Below, piece by piece: positions 1 through 11,038 of a stretch of 64,000 bases of DNA; position 1 is the first letter of the stretch; every line of letters starts with the position of its first letter. The stretch spans positions 12,874,501-12,938,500 of the forward strand of contig NC_135122.1 in assembly GCF_050908995.1 (NCBI RefSeq). Direction: 5' to 3'. The position numbers and the translations under genes were made by a program. The notes beneath the pieces were generated by a model. The model saw only the letters and a program-made list of their open reading frames with translations. It did not search any database and was not told where the DNA came from. Source of the DNA: Andrena cerasifolii. Lineage: Eukaryota; Arthropoda; Insecta; Hymenoptera; Andrenidae.

Positions 1-1511
1 TTCACCGATACACACGACGGCTCGAATTCACAGAACTCACGAGTGCCACGTACCCCCAGCCTGCAGTTACATTTTGCGTACGATGCGGCCGCATCTACAA
101 GAGTCGTCTGTTCCGCGTCTGCGTTGTTGTTTCGCTTCGTGAATCACGATTCCCCCGCGTCGACGGTCGGAAAATTCGCGAGCCGCCCCGTAAGCGGCGT
201 AATTGACGTATAAAGGCTCCCCGGTCGCGGGTAGTTTCCGAGAACGCGACGACGAGCGAGCGTTTCGCGTACTCGAAACCGTATAAAGAGGAACGAAGTC
301 GATGGGCACGTGGGGACGGAGCTGAAGGAACTGCGTCGAGAGGGAGGAGGGAGTTGCCCAGCCTCTAACCATAATCTAGCATTATGTCGAGTGGTCTCTA
401 CGGTCGGAAGAAGCGGTTGGGAGAACGAGTTTGTTCGTTTCGGCGGATTATCCTGCCTCCGCGTCTCCGTGGCCCTGTACAAAAGAGCGCGAGCATATTT
501 TCACGGTTGAAATTCACGTTCGAATCCGTGGAGGACGTTACGCTGGCTTATCGGCGTGTATTCGTTTAATCTATTCAACGAGCGAGGACCGTGAACGGCG
601 GGCGACGATGCAAACCGATGGAACGTAGACCGGGAGGCAGAAGGGCCCGAACAGCCGAGCAAAAGAGAATGCTAGAAAGCTGGTAAGAGCCCAGGTCCTC
701 TGACGATCCAGGGCAATCCCTGCGCCTCGTTCCTCTCCAGTTTTCCGCAGCTATGATGATAACCGGCTAATGAATTCCCAAACGAGCATCGGTTCGTAAG
801 GTTTCCCGGCCGAGTACGCGAACCCACAGCTGTCAGTCGCAAATAACTGCCGTTCCCCTCGGTGTGGCTTCATCGGGCGCGGTCCGTCACGGCCATCTAC
901 CTGCCATTTCACGAATATCGAATTCCTTCGGGCAATGTTTGAATGATATTCGATAGCAGGGAATTCGTACGAGTGCCGGCGGAGGGTGCCTCCCGTGCGG
1001 ATGCACGGGGCCCGGCTCTCTGGCCCCGCACTCCCTCCGTTGCCGAATAAGTTCATCGTTTCCATGGAATATAATTGATAAACCATCCCCGACGAAAACC
1101 GTAAAATAATGCGATTGAGTTTCATACGGTGGCTGACGATCGAGATAGTGTTACTGGCTCTGGCCTGTTCCTCTTGCAAGCTCGCGTTTTGAATGCATGT
1201 AAGTAGGTGCGTGAATACGGATCCACTGTTTTGCGTTTTGGGGATGTTTCAGTCGTGGGCGCTGGACGATCGATCCCTTCGCGGCTGTCTGGCTCGCGAA
1301 CCGCGACTTGGAGCCAATTGTGTGGTAGAAGTGGACTTTAATAACACAGAATGCACTTTGTTGTGCGTTGAGTGGGGTCTCTGCGTAACTGAATCTTCTT
1401 CCCGACTTTGTATCCTTGTTCACTTGTCGGTCAGTCACGTTTCGCAGATAAGAAGGGGGATTCCACGGCGTATATGCATTCCTTTGAGGAAGACTCTCTA
1501 ACCGAAGCTGC
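1..1511. other. GC-rich non-coding stretch
   Basis: The sequence is GC- and CpG-rich and has no exon that I can support. Open frames occur on both strands but none carries a recognisable domain, signal peptide or convincing splice pair. No inverted repeat or tandem array stands out. It ends at the TTAA that bounds the first mobile element. Confidence 0.6.
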
Positions 1512-2574
1512 TTAAGGGGTTGTACCTAATCAGGCGGCCGAAAAGAGGCGACAATTTGTGATTTTTTTTAAAAAAAACGGAAGTATATATTTTTTCAAAA
1601 CTTTTTGCGCTGAAAAGAGCAACATTTAAAGAACATTTGGTAATTTTTTCGTAGAAAAATATTTACGTTTATAATAAAGTAACAACCCACATCCAAGAAG
1701 CCTTTTTAAAAATTTGGTTTTGCGGTGAGCACTGCCATTCGGAACCAGAATATCTGAAATCAAGAAACAAAAAAGATTTCGTCGGAATATTAATGTATCT
1801 TCCGATTGACGGAGAGAATTTTCCGAAATATTAATTTAAAACAAAATGGCGGCTATTTAAAGTTGAAATCCTGATTTTGTTTCGCGTGATTTTTGCACGA
1901 GAAGTGAGCCATTTTTACGATTTTTTTTCAGGAATAATTTACAGTTTTCATATAAAACTGTTATTACCTACCTTTAGTGCAATGTCTTAAGAGACTATAC
2001 AAAAAAAAATGAGTAGAAAAACATGCATAACTTTTAATATATTTATTAATCTTCTAGACCTCTCACGCGAGCTGATCGAAGGTGTAACTATGGACCAGCA
2101 GGTCCGAAATCAAGTTTCATTTTTTTTTTATAAACTATGGGAGTGCAGTTTCCGTTGCACGTGCGGATTCTGTGATCGAAAAAAAAATGTTGAAATACGT
2201 TAAAAAAACTGTCAATCATATTCGCGGATTTTCGAAACTTCTTCTAACGCGCACCACTTTTACAAAAATAATTTGTTTATGAAATCAGTACGTGCAACGG
2301 AAACTACACTCATATAGTTTATAAAAAAAAGAAATTTTTTCAGACCTGCTGGTCCATAGTTACACATTCCACCAGAAGATTAGAAGATTAATTAATATTA
2401 ATTAATAAATTAAAATTTATGCATGTTTTTCTACACATTTTTGTGTACAGTCTCTTAAGACAGTGTACTAAAGGTAGGTAATAACAATTTTACATGACAA
2501 CTGTAAATTATTCCTGAAAAAAATTCTTAAAAATGGCTTACTTTTCCGACCGTCACAGTGGTGTTCCCCCTTAA
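1512..2574. mobile_element. TTAA-flanked foldback DNA element, non-autonomous
   Basis: An AT-rich island begins TTAAGGGG and ends CCCCCTTAA, so both ends sit at a TTAA. The ends share a degraded terminal inverted repeat: a CGGCCGAAAAG-like word about 25 bp in on the left matches CGGTCGGAAAAG read inward from the right. Inside, 1,901-2,162 folds onto 2,290-2,541 as a long imperfect palindrome; GTAACTATGGACCAGCAGGT on the left arm matches the complement at 2,345-2,364, and CCTACCTTTAG pairs with CTAAAGGTAGG. There is no transposase frame. TTAA targets are used by piggyBac and Kolobok transposases; G-starting termini make Kolobok at least as likely. The family assignment is inference. Confidence 0.7.
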
Positions 2575-3156
2575 CGCAGTCCCAGAAGCAGGGAAGGCAT
2601 CCTTAAAGGTACGTGCCTCGGTCGAAGATAGTCGATTCGTCATGCCTCTATCGTAAACATGTGCGCACGATAGACGTGTCTCCCAGGAGTCGAGCAAAAG
2701 TATCACTTCTCGCTACTGTAAGCATTCACAAAGTTCACGTTCAAACTTCCATCGTTGGAAAGTTCGTACAAACTTTATACAAATATTGGAACGGAGAAGG
2801 AACGAGTTGTGACGTTTTCCATCGAGGCGGTCCAGACCATTTTTTTTAAGAGGCTTGATATATCGCGTGTCCGTCGATGGTGTGAACAAAAAAAAAATAG
2901 GTTTCCCCTTTCGGTTCGTCGCGGCGCGCACACGCTGACAATAACACGCACGCTACATTTGAAAATCAGGAGAAAGGGTGGAGGGAGCGACGAGTGGCCC
3001 TTCACCCCTTTTTTCGCGCGAGAATTTTAAACTAAGGCTGGACGCGTAAACGCGAAAGCCGCCTTTGAACGAGGGTGGCGGCGAGCGTTTTTCGCCGAGG
3101 AAAAACGAGCGGGGGAGAACGTTTCCCTGACGGGATCCGTGTCCGGCCGTGCAACC

Positions 3157-3223
3157 GTTGCATAAATATGAGGGAAGTGCGCGCGAGGAGCGGAGCACAC
3201 GGCCACATGAAAATGCGATGAAG
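3157..3223 (+). repeat. Duplicated block, copy 1
   Basis: The block begins GTTGCATAAATATGAGGG and ends ACATGAAAATGCGATGAAG. Its middle reads GCGCGAGGAGCGGAGCAC. It matches copy 2 in order and orientation with about a dozen differences and small indels. Confidence 0.75.
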
Positions 3224-3678
3224 GCTTCGTCGATGACAGAGAAGCGACGGTTGAGAGAGGATCCCCGGCTTCGGCGAGAAAAAGAGAATGCGGGAACGTG
3301 AGCTCGAATTTCTCACGGGCGGGACGAGCGGGACTACACCGCGAAATTTCGGCCCCGCTGGAAATGGTGCGGGCGAAATTTCCTGTCGCGTCTGAAAAAT
3401 TAAACCGCCCCCCATCCCCAATCCTCCGCCGCTCTCATCGTCCATAAATTCTTCTCTCCGGCCGAGGAGACGACTGAAATTCCGGTTAATTCCGTTCGCC
3501 GAACGATAATCCCCCATAAACTTGGAGGAGAACGGCGGGATACTAGAAAACGGGGGTAAGAATTTAAGGAATGTATCGTCGATGAGGGGCAGGAGCGTTC
3601 GAACCGCGCCACGTTCCGTGTTCTCGAACAATTACGGCGTATAAAATCTAGGACTGTGGTCCACGGCGACAGAGGATC

Positions 3679-3743
3679 GTTGCATAAATATGAGGGTGCC
3701 GGGCGCGAAGCGGAACACCCGAAGACATGAAAATGCAATGAAG
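3679..3743 (+). repeat. Duplicated block, copy 2
   Basis: The block begins GTTGCATAAATATGAGGG, has GCGCGAAGCGGAACAC in the middle, and ends ACATGAAAATGCAATGAAG. It lies 522 bp downstream of copy 1 in direct orientation. The conserved first and last thirds argue against chance. Confidence 0.75.
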
Positions 3744-4204
3744 AGTGCGCCGGGGACACGGCTGGAGGACGAGCTCGAAAGAAAGGAGAAAACGAGCGAA
3801 CCGAGACGTAACCACGAATTCGTCGGCCACGGGAATGGGGACCGCCACGAATTTCCACCGAGGGAGCATATCCTCGGGACAGCTGCGGTGCACGCGATGA
3901 AACAACGAAACACGGGGCAGAATTAAGGAGAGAAGAAAGAAAGTGATTATCGGTAGGCAAGTGGAAGATGAATGGACAAAGGTGACGGGCGCTAGAGCAC
4001 GAAGTCCACGGGCTAAATTATTTTAATTTTACGGGCTGCACCGTTCGGCGCGTTCAATGGCCGTTTCTTAGCGAGCCATTCTTCTTGTAATTGCAGTTTT
4101 AATTTGTCCAGCAGACCGGGAAACCCAATTTCCCCAGTCCCCTGGCCAGACATTCGCCCTTCTTCTATCGACGCGCCTTTCTTCTCCGACAGATCACTAC
4201 GCCG

Positions 4205-4571
4205 CACAGTGGTTCCAAAGTGACATTTTGCGGACAAAATTCCGTATTTCCGTCAATTCTCAACCGATTTTTATCTTTTTTTGCTCGTTTTGTCTGGGAT
4301 TAAATTTGCTAAAATGTCGCACAGTAGTTTTTCAAAATTTTCTTTAGGGATTAAAACAAAGAAAACTGTTTAATAAACTCGTTGATTCGGAACCAAGAGT
4401 TCAGAATTTGTTTTTTTTTTAATCCCTAAAGAAAATTTTGGAAAACTACTGTGTGACATTTTAGCAAATTTAATCCCCTACAAAATGAGCCAAAAAAAAA
4501 ATAAAAAATCGGTTGAGAATTGACGGAAATACGGAATTTTGTCCGCAAAAAGTCACTTTGGAACCACTGTG
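4205..4571. mobile_element. Transib-like non-autonomous hairpin element with RSS-like ends
   Basis: The element is an almost complete palindrome: 4,205-4,345 pairs with about 4,420-4,571. Both ends start CACAGTGG. A 5-bp GC-rich direct repeat, CGCCG, flanks it at 4,200-4,204 and 4,572-4,576. Transib transposons, the relatives of RAG1, are known for 5-bp GC-rich target duplications and for ends resembling V(D)J recombination signals. Here the canonical heptamer CACAGTG is followed at each end by exactly 22 bp and then ACAAAATTC, which matches the RSS nonamer ACAAAAACC at 7 of 9 positions. No transposase is encoded. Membership of Transib is inference from target size and end sequence. Confidence 0.75.
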
Positions 4572-5320
4572 CGCCGCGAAGAAACGCGGCAAGATTATGC
4601 ACGTTTCTCGGCCAGCGTTATCAGCGATCATCGCCGGCCCGATAGGAAAATTGCTTCCGTTCCTGGGATCAATCGCGACCGTTGTTAGCGGGTTCTGGGA
4701 TCTTGATAGTCCTCGAGACGAAATTCCTTTCGCCCCTCCCCTTGCCAAATTGCTGCACCCTTTTTTTCCACGAAGGATTTCCATTTGCGGGGAGGACGAA
4801 GAGAATCGTAGGTGAATCGCGAATCCCTCCTCCTCCGGCTGCTTTTCTCCATGCAAGACCGCGCGCTGAGGCCATCGTCGCGTGAAAGGGATCGTGAAAA
4901 GGGGCTTGGCCCTCGAGCCGGCCGACCAAAGGAAAAAATGTTTCCGGACCGCTCGAAAACGCTCCCCCGGACCGCGGAAATCGCTAAATGGGGAAATATC
5001 ATTTTCTCGCTCAAATATTTGAGTATCCCCCGCGAAGCGAGCCCCTCCCCGCTCCCCCTTTTTCGCTACACCGCTTTTCGACCTTCCGGCTTTTTTCGGA
5101 GCGCTGCACGCATGCTGCATCAACGAAGATTGTGCAGGCCGCGGAGAAAAGGGGAACAGCGCGGAGCAAAAGAGCGACAGAGAGACGGGCGGAGACGAGA
5201 TGGAAAGGGGACGAAAGAGAGTGGGAGAGAGTGGGCCTGCACTTTAGCCCGATTAAATAGTACGGTCCTGGCCGGGTAATTACGCAAAGTGGTCGGTGGT
5301 CCCTGGTTACTTCGCGTTTT

Positions 5321-5402
5321 CCGGCCTCTGCTTCCACTTTCCACCTCCTTCCCTCTCCTCCTCGCTCCCCGCTTTCCCGTCTTCCTCTCTCTTTCCCTCT
5401 TA
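5321..5402 (+). repeat. Polypyrimidine tract
   Basis: About 80 bp almost entirely C and T, with only isolated purines, for example CCTCCTTCCCTCTCCTCCTC. It has no regular period. It could be an old microsatellite or an intronic pyrimidine tract; no exon follows it. Confidence 0.6.
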
Positions 5403-6930
5403 GCTCGCTCTCGTGATTTCTCGACGAGGAAAAACGAAATTTCCAAGTTTCGCCGTTGGCCCGCCGCCCCTCGAACGTGCACTGTCGTCGAAACGTATTT
5501 CACCCCTTAAGATGTACGGTGTCTCGTGTGTTTCGTAATTAAACGCGTCGCCGTCGCCTCCGCGAGCTCCCCGGCGCGGCGGTGGATTGCGAGCTGGATT
5601 CTTGGGCAAACGCGCATTCATCCGCACTGTCCGGGTAAAATGCTGGCGCCCATCGCGAGGATCATTGTGACGATGTCCATTCCAGCGACCTCTCCCTCCT
5701 TGCAAGTTTATGACTCGGTACCGGGCATAAATTCTTCTAGTTTACGGTTTTCAGTGCATCACTGAGCCTCCTTAATTACGACCAGCCTATCGGCGTATCG
5801 ATGATTATTTATGTCGCGTACCTTGGACGTTTATTGCTCTCTGCTGCCCGAAGGGTTCGGCGATTTAATGGTGTCCCACGGTGAGAGGCGAAAAGGTATT
5901 TTATGATTTACATGTCAATCACGACACCATTACGGAGCAGCCGGTCGGAGGATAATCTAGAGATGTCCATTGAATATTTATTAGGTTAAGAAACTTGTTT
6001 CTCTTCGACAGTAATTTATGAAAAATACGCTTTACACGGCGATCGTTGCTCGCCGTTGCGTCGCTTTCGGTGGACGAGAGTGCAGGCTGCGGTTGTTCAG
6101 GGTTCGTGTGACCGAAAGCTCCCACCATTCCCTTATCGTTCGTGTAACGTGATTTTAACGATAAACGCGAAACGAATTGGCCGCGATAAAGAAGGAAACG
6201 TTCCTTTGTTCGCTCGTTCCCGATAACAGCTCTCCCTCATTTCCTCTCCGACGGGAAGCGGCGTCGTTAAAAATGAAAAGGCACACGGGGTATCGATCGA
6301 TCGATCGGGGCAAGAAAGCTCGTACCGCGCGAGATTGATTTGATTACGCGGCTTCCTGTTTCTTTTGGATGATTCGCGGGGACAGGATACAACGAACGTC
6401 GATTCTCGCCGCGGAGGGCGACGGATCCGCGGCGTTTCCTCGGCCCTGGCCTCGATTACGGCCGAGAGACGCCACCGAAGATGCGTGATTCCATTTGCCC
6501 GGTTGCAAATCAAAACCGCAGCCTGCGGGACCGCAGAGATGGGCACGAATTACCATCGATCGAATCGCGTGGAGTACGAATCGCATCTCCCCCCGTGTTA
6601 TAATCGTCTCGATGCCTTTCGGACGCGTACGTACTCCGTGCTTCACTTCGTCGGAAACAGTTCGCTCCCTGAATCTGAACCGATGGCCTGGAGCTCTAGA
6701 AATACTATGTAGAAACATCCACGAACCAAGCCAGACTTCTCGCAAGTGCGAAATTCTTCTTTTGTTCGAGTAAACAGTCTGCGTGAATCTCCGCTTCTTT
6801 CGTCTCTCCTTTCCACTCCCCAGCGTGTAATCGGCTCGAGCAAAAGCCCATTACAACAGATGGTTTTGTCACGCCAGTGGTACCGCCAGAGAATTAATAA
6901 CCCTACTATGCTCTCTGGTCGGGCACCATA

Positions 6931-6932
<2 letters not shown>

Positions 6933-6976
<44 letters not shown>

Positions 6977-7000
6977 CTCTCTCTGTCTCTCTCCCTCTCT
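6933..7000 (+). repeat. (CT)n microsatellite
   Basis: About twenty uninterrupted CT units (6,933-6,972) are followed by an imperfect tail with TTTTT, GT and CC interruptions up to about 7,000. Confidence 0.95.
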
Positions 7001-10000
7001 CGCTTCATTCTTCGCTGGTCCACCTCCCTTCATCCAGGCTCGCTCTCTTTGTAGCCGGCCGAAACAACTTCGCCGAATTATTTGTTCGACACGATTCGAT
7101 ACGCGCGTTTCTCTCGTATCTTATCTCCGATCTAACGTCGCCCCCTCGGCGAGGAACGAGGGTGTCCCGGAGGAGGAACGAACACGACGAGGGTTAAGAC
7201 CGTTTCATTAGAGGCGTGGTACGAAACGCTCTCTGCCCCGTGTGCCACTGCATCCACCTGAAAATTCATTTCCTCCGCTGCAAGCCGAGAAGGAGATCTA
7301 TAATCTCTATTGACTCTCCGAGTTCCTCGACTAGCCACAATTTATTCCGTTCTCATTCCGTCGTTGCTCCCCTCGGACGACTGTAACTCAGACCTGATAC
7401 GATCTACGCTGACGAGGATCTTAAACGATCTCGGGGGTACGAATCAACCGAATTCCATCTCAGAGTTGAACAAATTCTGCGTGTCAGAGTTAGTCCAACG
7501 AACGGTCCAGAAGTACCAACAAGAGGAGATACTCTTCTGGGGGGGAAGAAACCCTGTCCAATGAAACTGCTGAACGAAGGCAACGGCCGATGGATAGCCC
7601 ATGGTATAAGTTGGCGCGATTTAACGGGGCGAAACGCGAAGCGAGGGACGGCGGAATGGAAAAACTCGAGGGGATTAGCGGATCGCGGGCGAAAAAAGGC
7701 TCGGTAAAATCGGTCTCGGCGAGTGTTTGCACGGGCCCTGCACGTGTGAGCGGAGTTAATGCAACTGCGATGCCCGCCGCGTTGCAGCCCGTAATGCAGT
7801 TCTGCTTTTCGGGAGCTTTCATACGCCCCCGCAACTCGTGTGTGTTCACGGGACCGTGCCGTGTACACATTACTGGTTTTCCCCGGTTACCGCGTATCGA
7901 GTGTATCGCGCTCTCCTGCACGTAACCGCAATACTGCGGATCATTGTTTTCGAAAATACAGGACCCGGGCGGTGGGTTAGATTCTCCGCGACGAATCCAA
8001 TCGAGAGTATCGGGCCGTACCGTAAACAGTATCATTTCTCGAATTAATTTCCAGCGGAAAGCATCGATACCTCGCTGCACCTTCCAGCCCCGAGCCTCGG
8101 TGCATCATCACATTCTGCGTCTATCTTTCATTTTCGAGTAACTTCGGCTCGGTCAGCGCTTCGAATCGACCTCGTCCGCCTCCATTTCTTCATCCGTTTC
8201 TCATTCTAAATTCTAGATAGCCGTCGTAGACACGCACTTCGCGTAAAGACCCAGATCCATGCCTCATTTTCCGGGGGGGTTAATCGCGGAGCTGGCGGCA
8301 ATACAGGGCTCATGTCCACGGAAGGAGCATTTCGCTTCCCTTTGCAGAAAAGCCGTTTTTAATAAGGAGACGGGGGAAAATATTTGACTAAGAACGATTC
8401 GTTTTGTAAGGAGATATAGGTATATCCCGGGCAGGATGGAGCGGCAGCGAGGGAGGCGGCTATAATAAATTCGCCGCCCTCTCCGCGGGGAGAGGGTGGA
8501 TTAATCGTATCGAAGAGTCGGCAAGGTGGATTAAAAGCTTTCCGTATTCCCGGTAATACCGATTCTCCTTGAGTCAGCCGTCGCGGAGAGGCAGCATTTC
8601 CCTTCTGCCGAATTTAAGCGACGATCGGGGCCGATCCGGCGCCAATGCGCATTTAAATTGATGGCTTCACGGTCCCTTGCATTTCGCGCTGCGTGTACTC
8701 GATATCTCGCCCTATCGTCTCCCCGTGGCTTGCGCGGCAACCCTCCTCCCTCTCTACAGCCGTTGGTTCCCTCCTCGAGCCACGACTGGAGCTTTATCCT
8801 ATTAATCAATGCGCATAAATTGTTTTAAGGGAATCGTTACTGCCATTCAGACACGCCATATAATGTCGTGGCGGGGTTAATGTCGCGCGCCGAACAAGAG
8901 GGAGCCGAGCCGGCGAGCCGGAATCATTAGATGTAACGCGAAATAGACGTTGCTGGTGAGGATTTATCGCGCGGAAACCGGGAATTCGGTGGCCCGTTTC
9001 GCCGTTCCTATTCATATCGGGCGCAACGAGGATCGACTTTGCGCTGGGGCTTAACCGAACGCGGTCTAACGCTTCACACGCGCCTCCCTCGAATCGAGAG
9101 TGACGCCGAACAGAGTGCTCTACCACCGCCCGCCACCACCCTCCCGCTGTCCACGTGAAATTTACGACGATTGTCGTCGGGGAAATCCTTAACGCCAATA
9201 GCCCCGCCAGGACGGCTTTGCAGAAAGCGCTGGTTCTCGCCGAAGTTAAGCCACGTTGGTTACGATTTATGTTTAGACAGGCGATTAGGTTGCGTGGCTG
9301 CTCACAGATGTCAAGGGAATAGTTGGAAGGTTATGAAGCTCCACGATCGTTTTAATTGACAAATTAGTTAGCGCACATTCGCGATATTTCAAAGGCATTC
9401 CGCGGATGCATCGAGGCTTCAACCGGTATTCTAGTAGCGAGGGTAAAGGAACAGCGACCCGAGGGAAAATCAAGCACAGCGAGCTAATACGTAATTCGCT
9501 ACGGTAGGAAATTGGGGCGGATTTTTCAGGCACTGAGAAGTGGTGGCTCGGCGACAGGGGAGGACGTGAAATAGGAGGTCGAAGGTGGCTTAACTCGCGT
9601 TATTCTCATCGTCGTCGGAGCAAACGACTAGTCGCGTCACTGAGATCGTTTCTTTTTCTCTTCAGTGGCCCTCTCGGCCCCTCTTTTTTCCGCGCCACCT
9701 CCGTGTAGGCTGTCTTCTTCCGGTGGCTGCTATCCCGACGGAAATCTTATAGCTGGGGGATGAAGGGTGCGTGGCACAGGATGAACCGGCGAGAGGAACG
9801 AGAAAAACGAGAGCAGGCGAAGTATCCTCTGGCATAAGAACACGGAAACGGTGGAACAGAGAGGGAGGAGAGGCTCGCTTTCGCGCTCGTATATCCAGGC
9901 AGACTTTATCTGGTTGGTCTTCTGGCTCCCCGAGATTTATCGGCGATACCGTTTTGCCCTCCGCGCATCACGCACGCGGTAATAACGAATAATGCCGAGC

Positions 10001-10365
10001 AGTTAGAGACCCTACCCTTCTCCCGTTCTTAAGTGAAAAGTGAGCCCTCGTTCTGTGGAGGACCCCTAAGCCGGGATCGCGTTTGCGGAACACGAAGATC
10101 GGGGAGAATTTTCTAAAAGGGGTCGAATAATACAATCGTTACCTCGTCCTTTTCGTGCCATTTCTTTGCCTCTCCAGCGATATTTCTCGTAACCGCGTAA
10201 TGCCCACGGTCTGCCCGCGTCGTTTGTATCAATTTATACGCCTTTCTTCCGCGTTCAACGTCTCCCTTTCCCTTTCATCCCTCACGGAGCCGCGCTTCAT
10301 TTGCGCGCTTTCTTTTTTATAATTGTGCGCCATTTCCTCTTCCATCGGTCTGTCTCCTAGAAACA

Positions 10366-11038
10366 GCTAGGGTTAGTGTTGTTAAAACGAGCTTCGAGCC
10401 GTAAGCTTCAAGAGCTCGAGTCGCGGTTCAAACTCTAAAGGCTCGAACCTTTAAGGTTCGAACCCTGTAGCCGTGAGAGCTCTAGCATTTAAAGCTCGAG
10501 TCTTCAAGCTCGAAGGCTCGAGTCGTATAAATGTTGCCGTTGTGGCAGAAATAGAAAACGTTTTGCCTGATGCATTCTTTATGTGATGAATCCTTACAAT
10601 CAGTACATTGCACCCATTTTTTATTTGGTTTGCTTGTGCTGTGCTATAGGATTCCATGCAAACAAGACAATATTACAATCGCCCCCGACCAGGCTTTTGA
10701 ACTTAAATTATAAATTTTTATTAACGAGAAACTTAAAAGTGATAAGTAACGATCAGTATTACTTCAGAAAAGGTCAGATTAAAGATTAAACAAAAGAAAA
10801 AGCACATTTTGCAAAGGGAGTGTTTACATTACAATTTTAAATCAGTAAGGAAAAGTTACTTTAGGGTATCGAAAAGTTATTTTCTTCACTACGCATGTCT
10901 ATTGTGTATCTATACTGCTAGGATATGGATGTGTGTATTCGAAATGTCATTCTTCATCATACATCCAAAATTTTTTGTTAAAATCTATCATATGTTTTGA
11001 GTTATTTAACGTGTTACTATCGCCCCCGGTCTACCCTA
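10366..11038. mobile_element. Degraded GGGTA-type element with CTCGAG-word array
   Basis: The right boundary is clear: GTTACTATCGCCCCCGGTCT followed by ACCC and TA at 11,037-11,038. Read inward this is GGGTAGACCGGGGGCGATAG, nearly the same as the solo end at 49,870. A second copy of the motif lies inside at 10,672-10,690 (ATTACAATCGCCCCCGACC). The left boundary is unresolved. The nearest candidate, TAGGGTTAGTG at 10,368, does not match the right end but does match sequence inside the hAT-like element at 54.7 kb. The island may be two old insertions. Confidence 0.5.
10389..10536 (+). repeat. AGCTCGAG/TTCGAA word array
   Basis: About 150 bp built from variants of AGCTCGAG, GGCTCGAA and GGTTCGAACC at irregular spacing. 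The array follows TAGTGTTGTTAAAA. The reverse complement of 55,200-55,336 shows TAGTGTTGTATAAAG followed by the same kind of words, so the two arrays are probably related copies. Confidence 0.65.

Larger units (their letters stand above)
2575..4199. other. Non-coding stretch with an internal duplication
   Basis: GC-rich sequence without a supportable exon. Its one notable structure is a diverged pair of about 65-bp blocks (3,157-3,223 and 3,679-3,743), annotated separately. Several antisense open frames exist but show only low-complexity Arg/Ser/Pro-rich translation. Confidence 0.5.
4577..10365. other. Long GC-rich non-coding stretch
   Basis: I find no exon, tRNA or mobile element here. It contains a polypyrimidine tract near 5.3 kb and a CT microsatellite near 6.9 kb, annotated separately. 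Open frames of up to about 200 codons occur on both strands, often overlapping antisense to each other, as expected from stop-poor sequence. Confidence 0.5.

Noticed and set aside
6933..7000. Microsatellite as part of a CRISPR-like or regulatory array
   Set aside because: It is a plain dinucleotide run with no repeat-spacer structure.
10448..10470. GGTTCGAACCC resembling a tRNA B box
   Set aside because: It lies in an array of many similar TTCGAA/CTCGAG words, and no A box or cloverleaf can be drawn around it.
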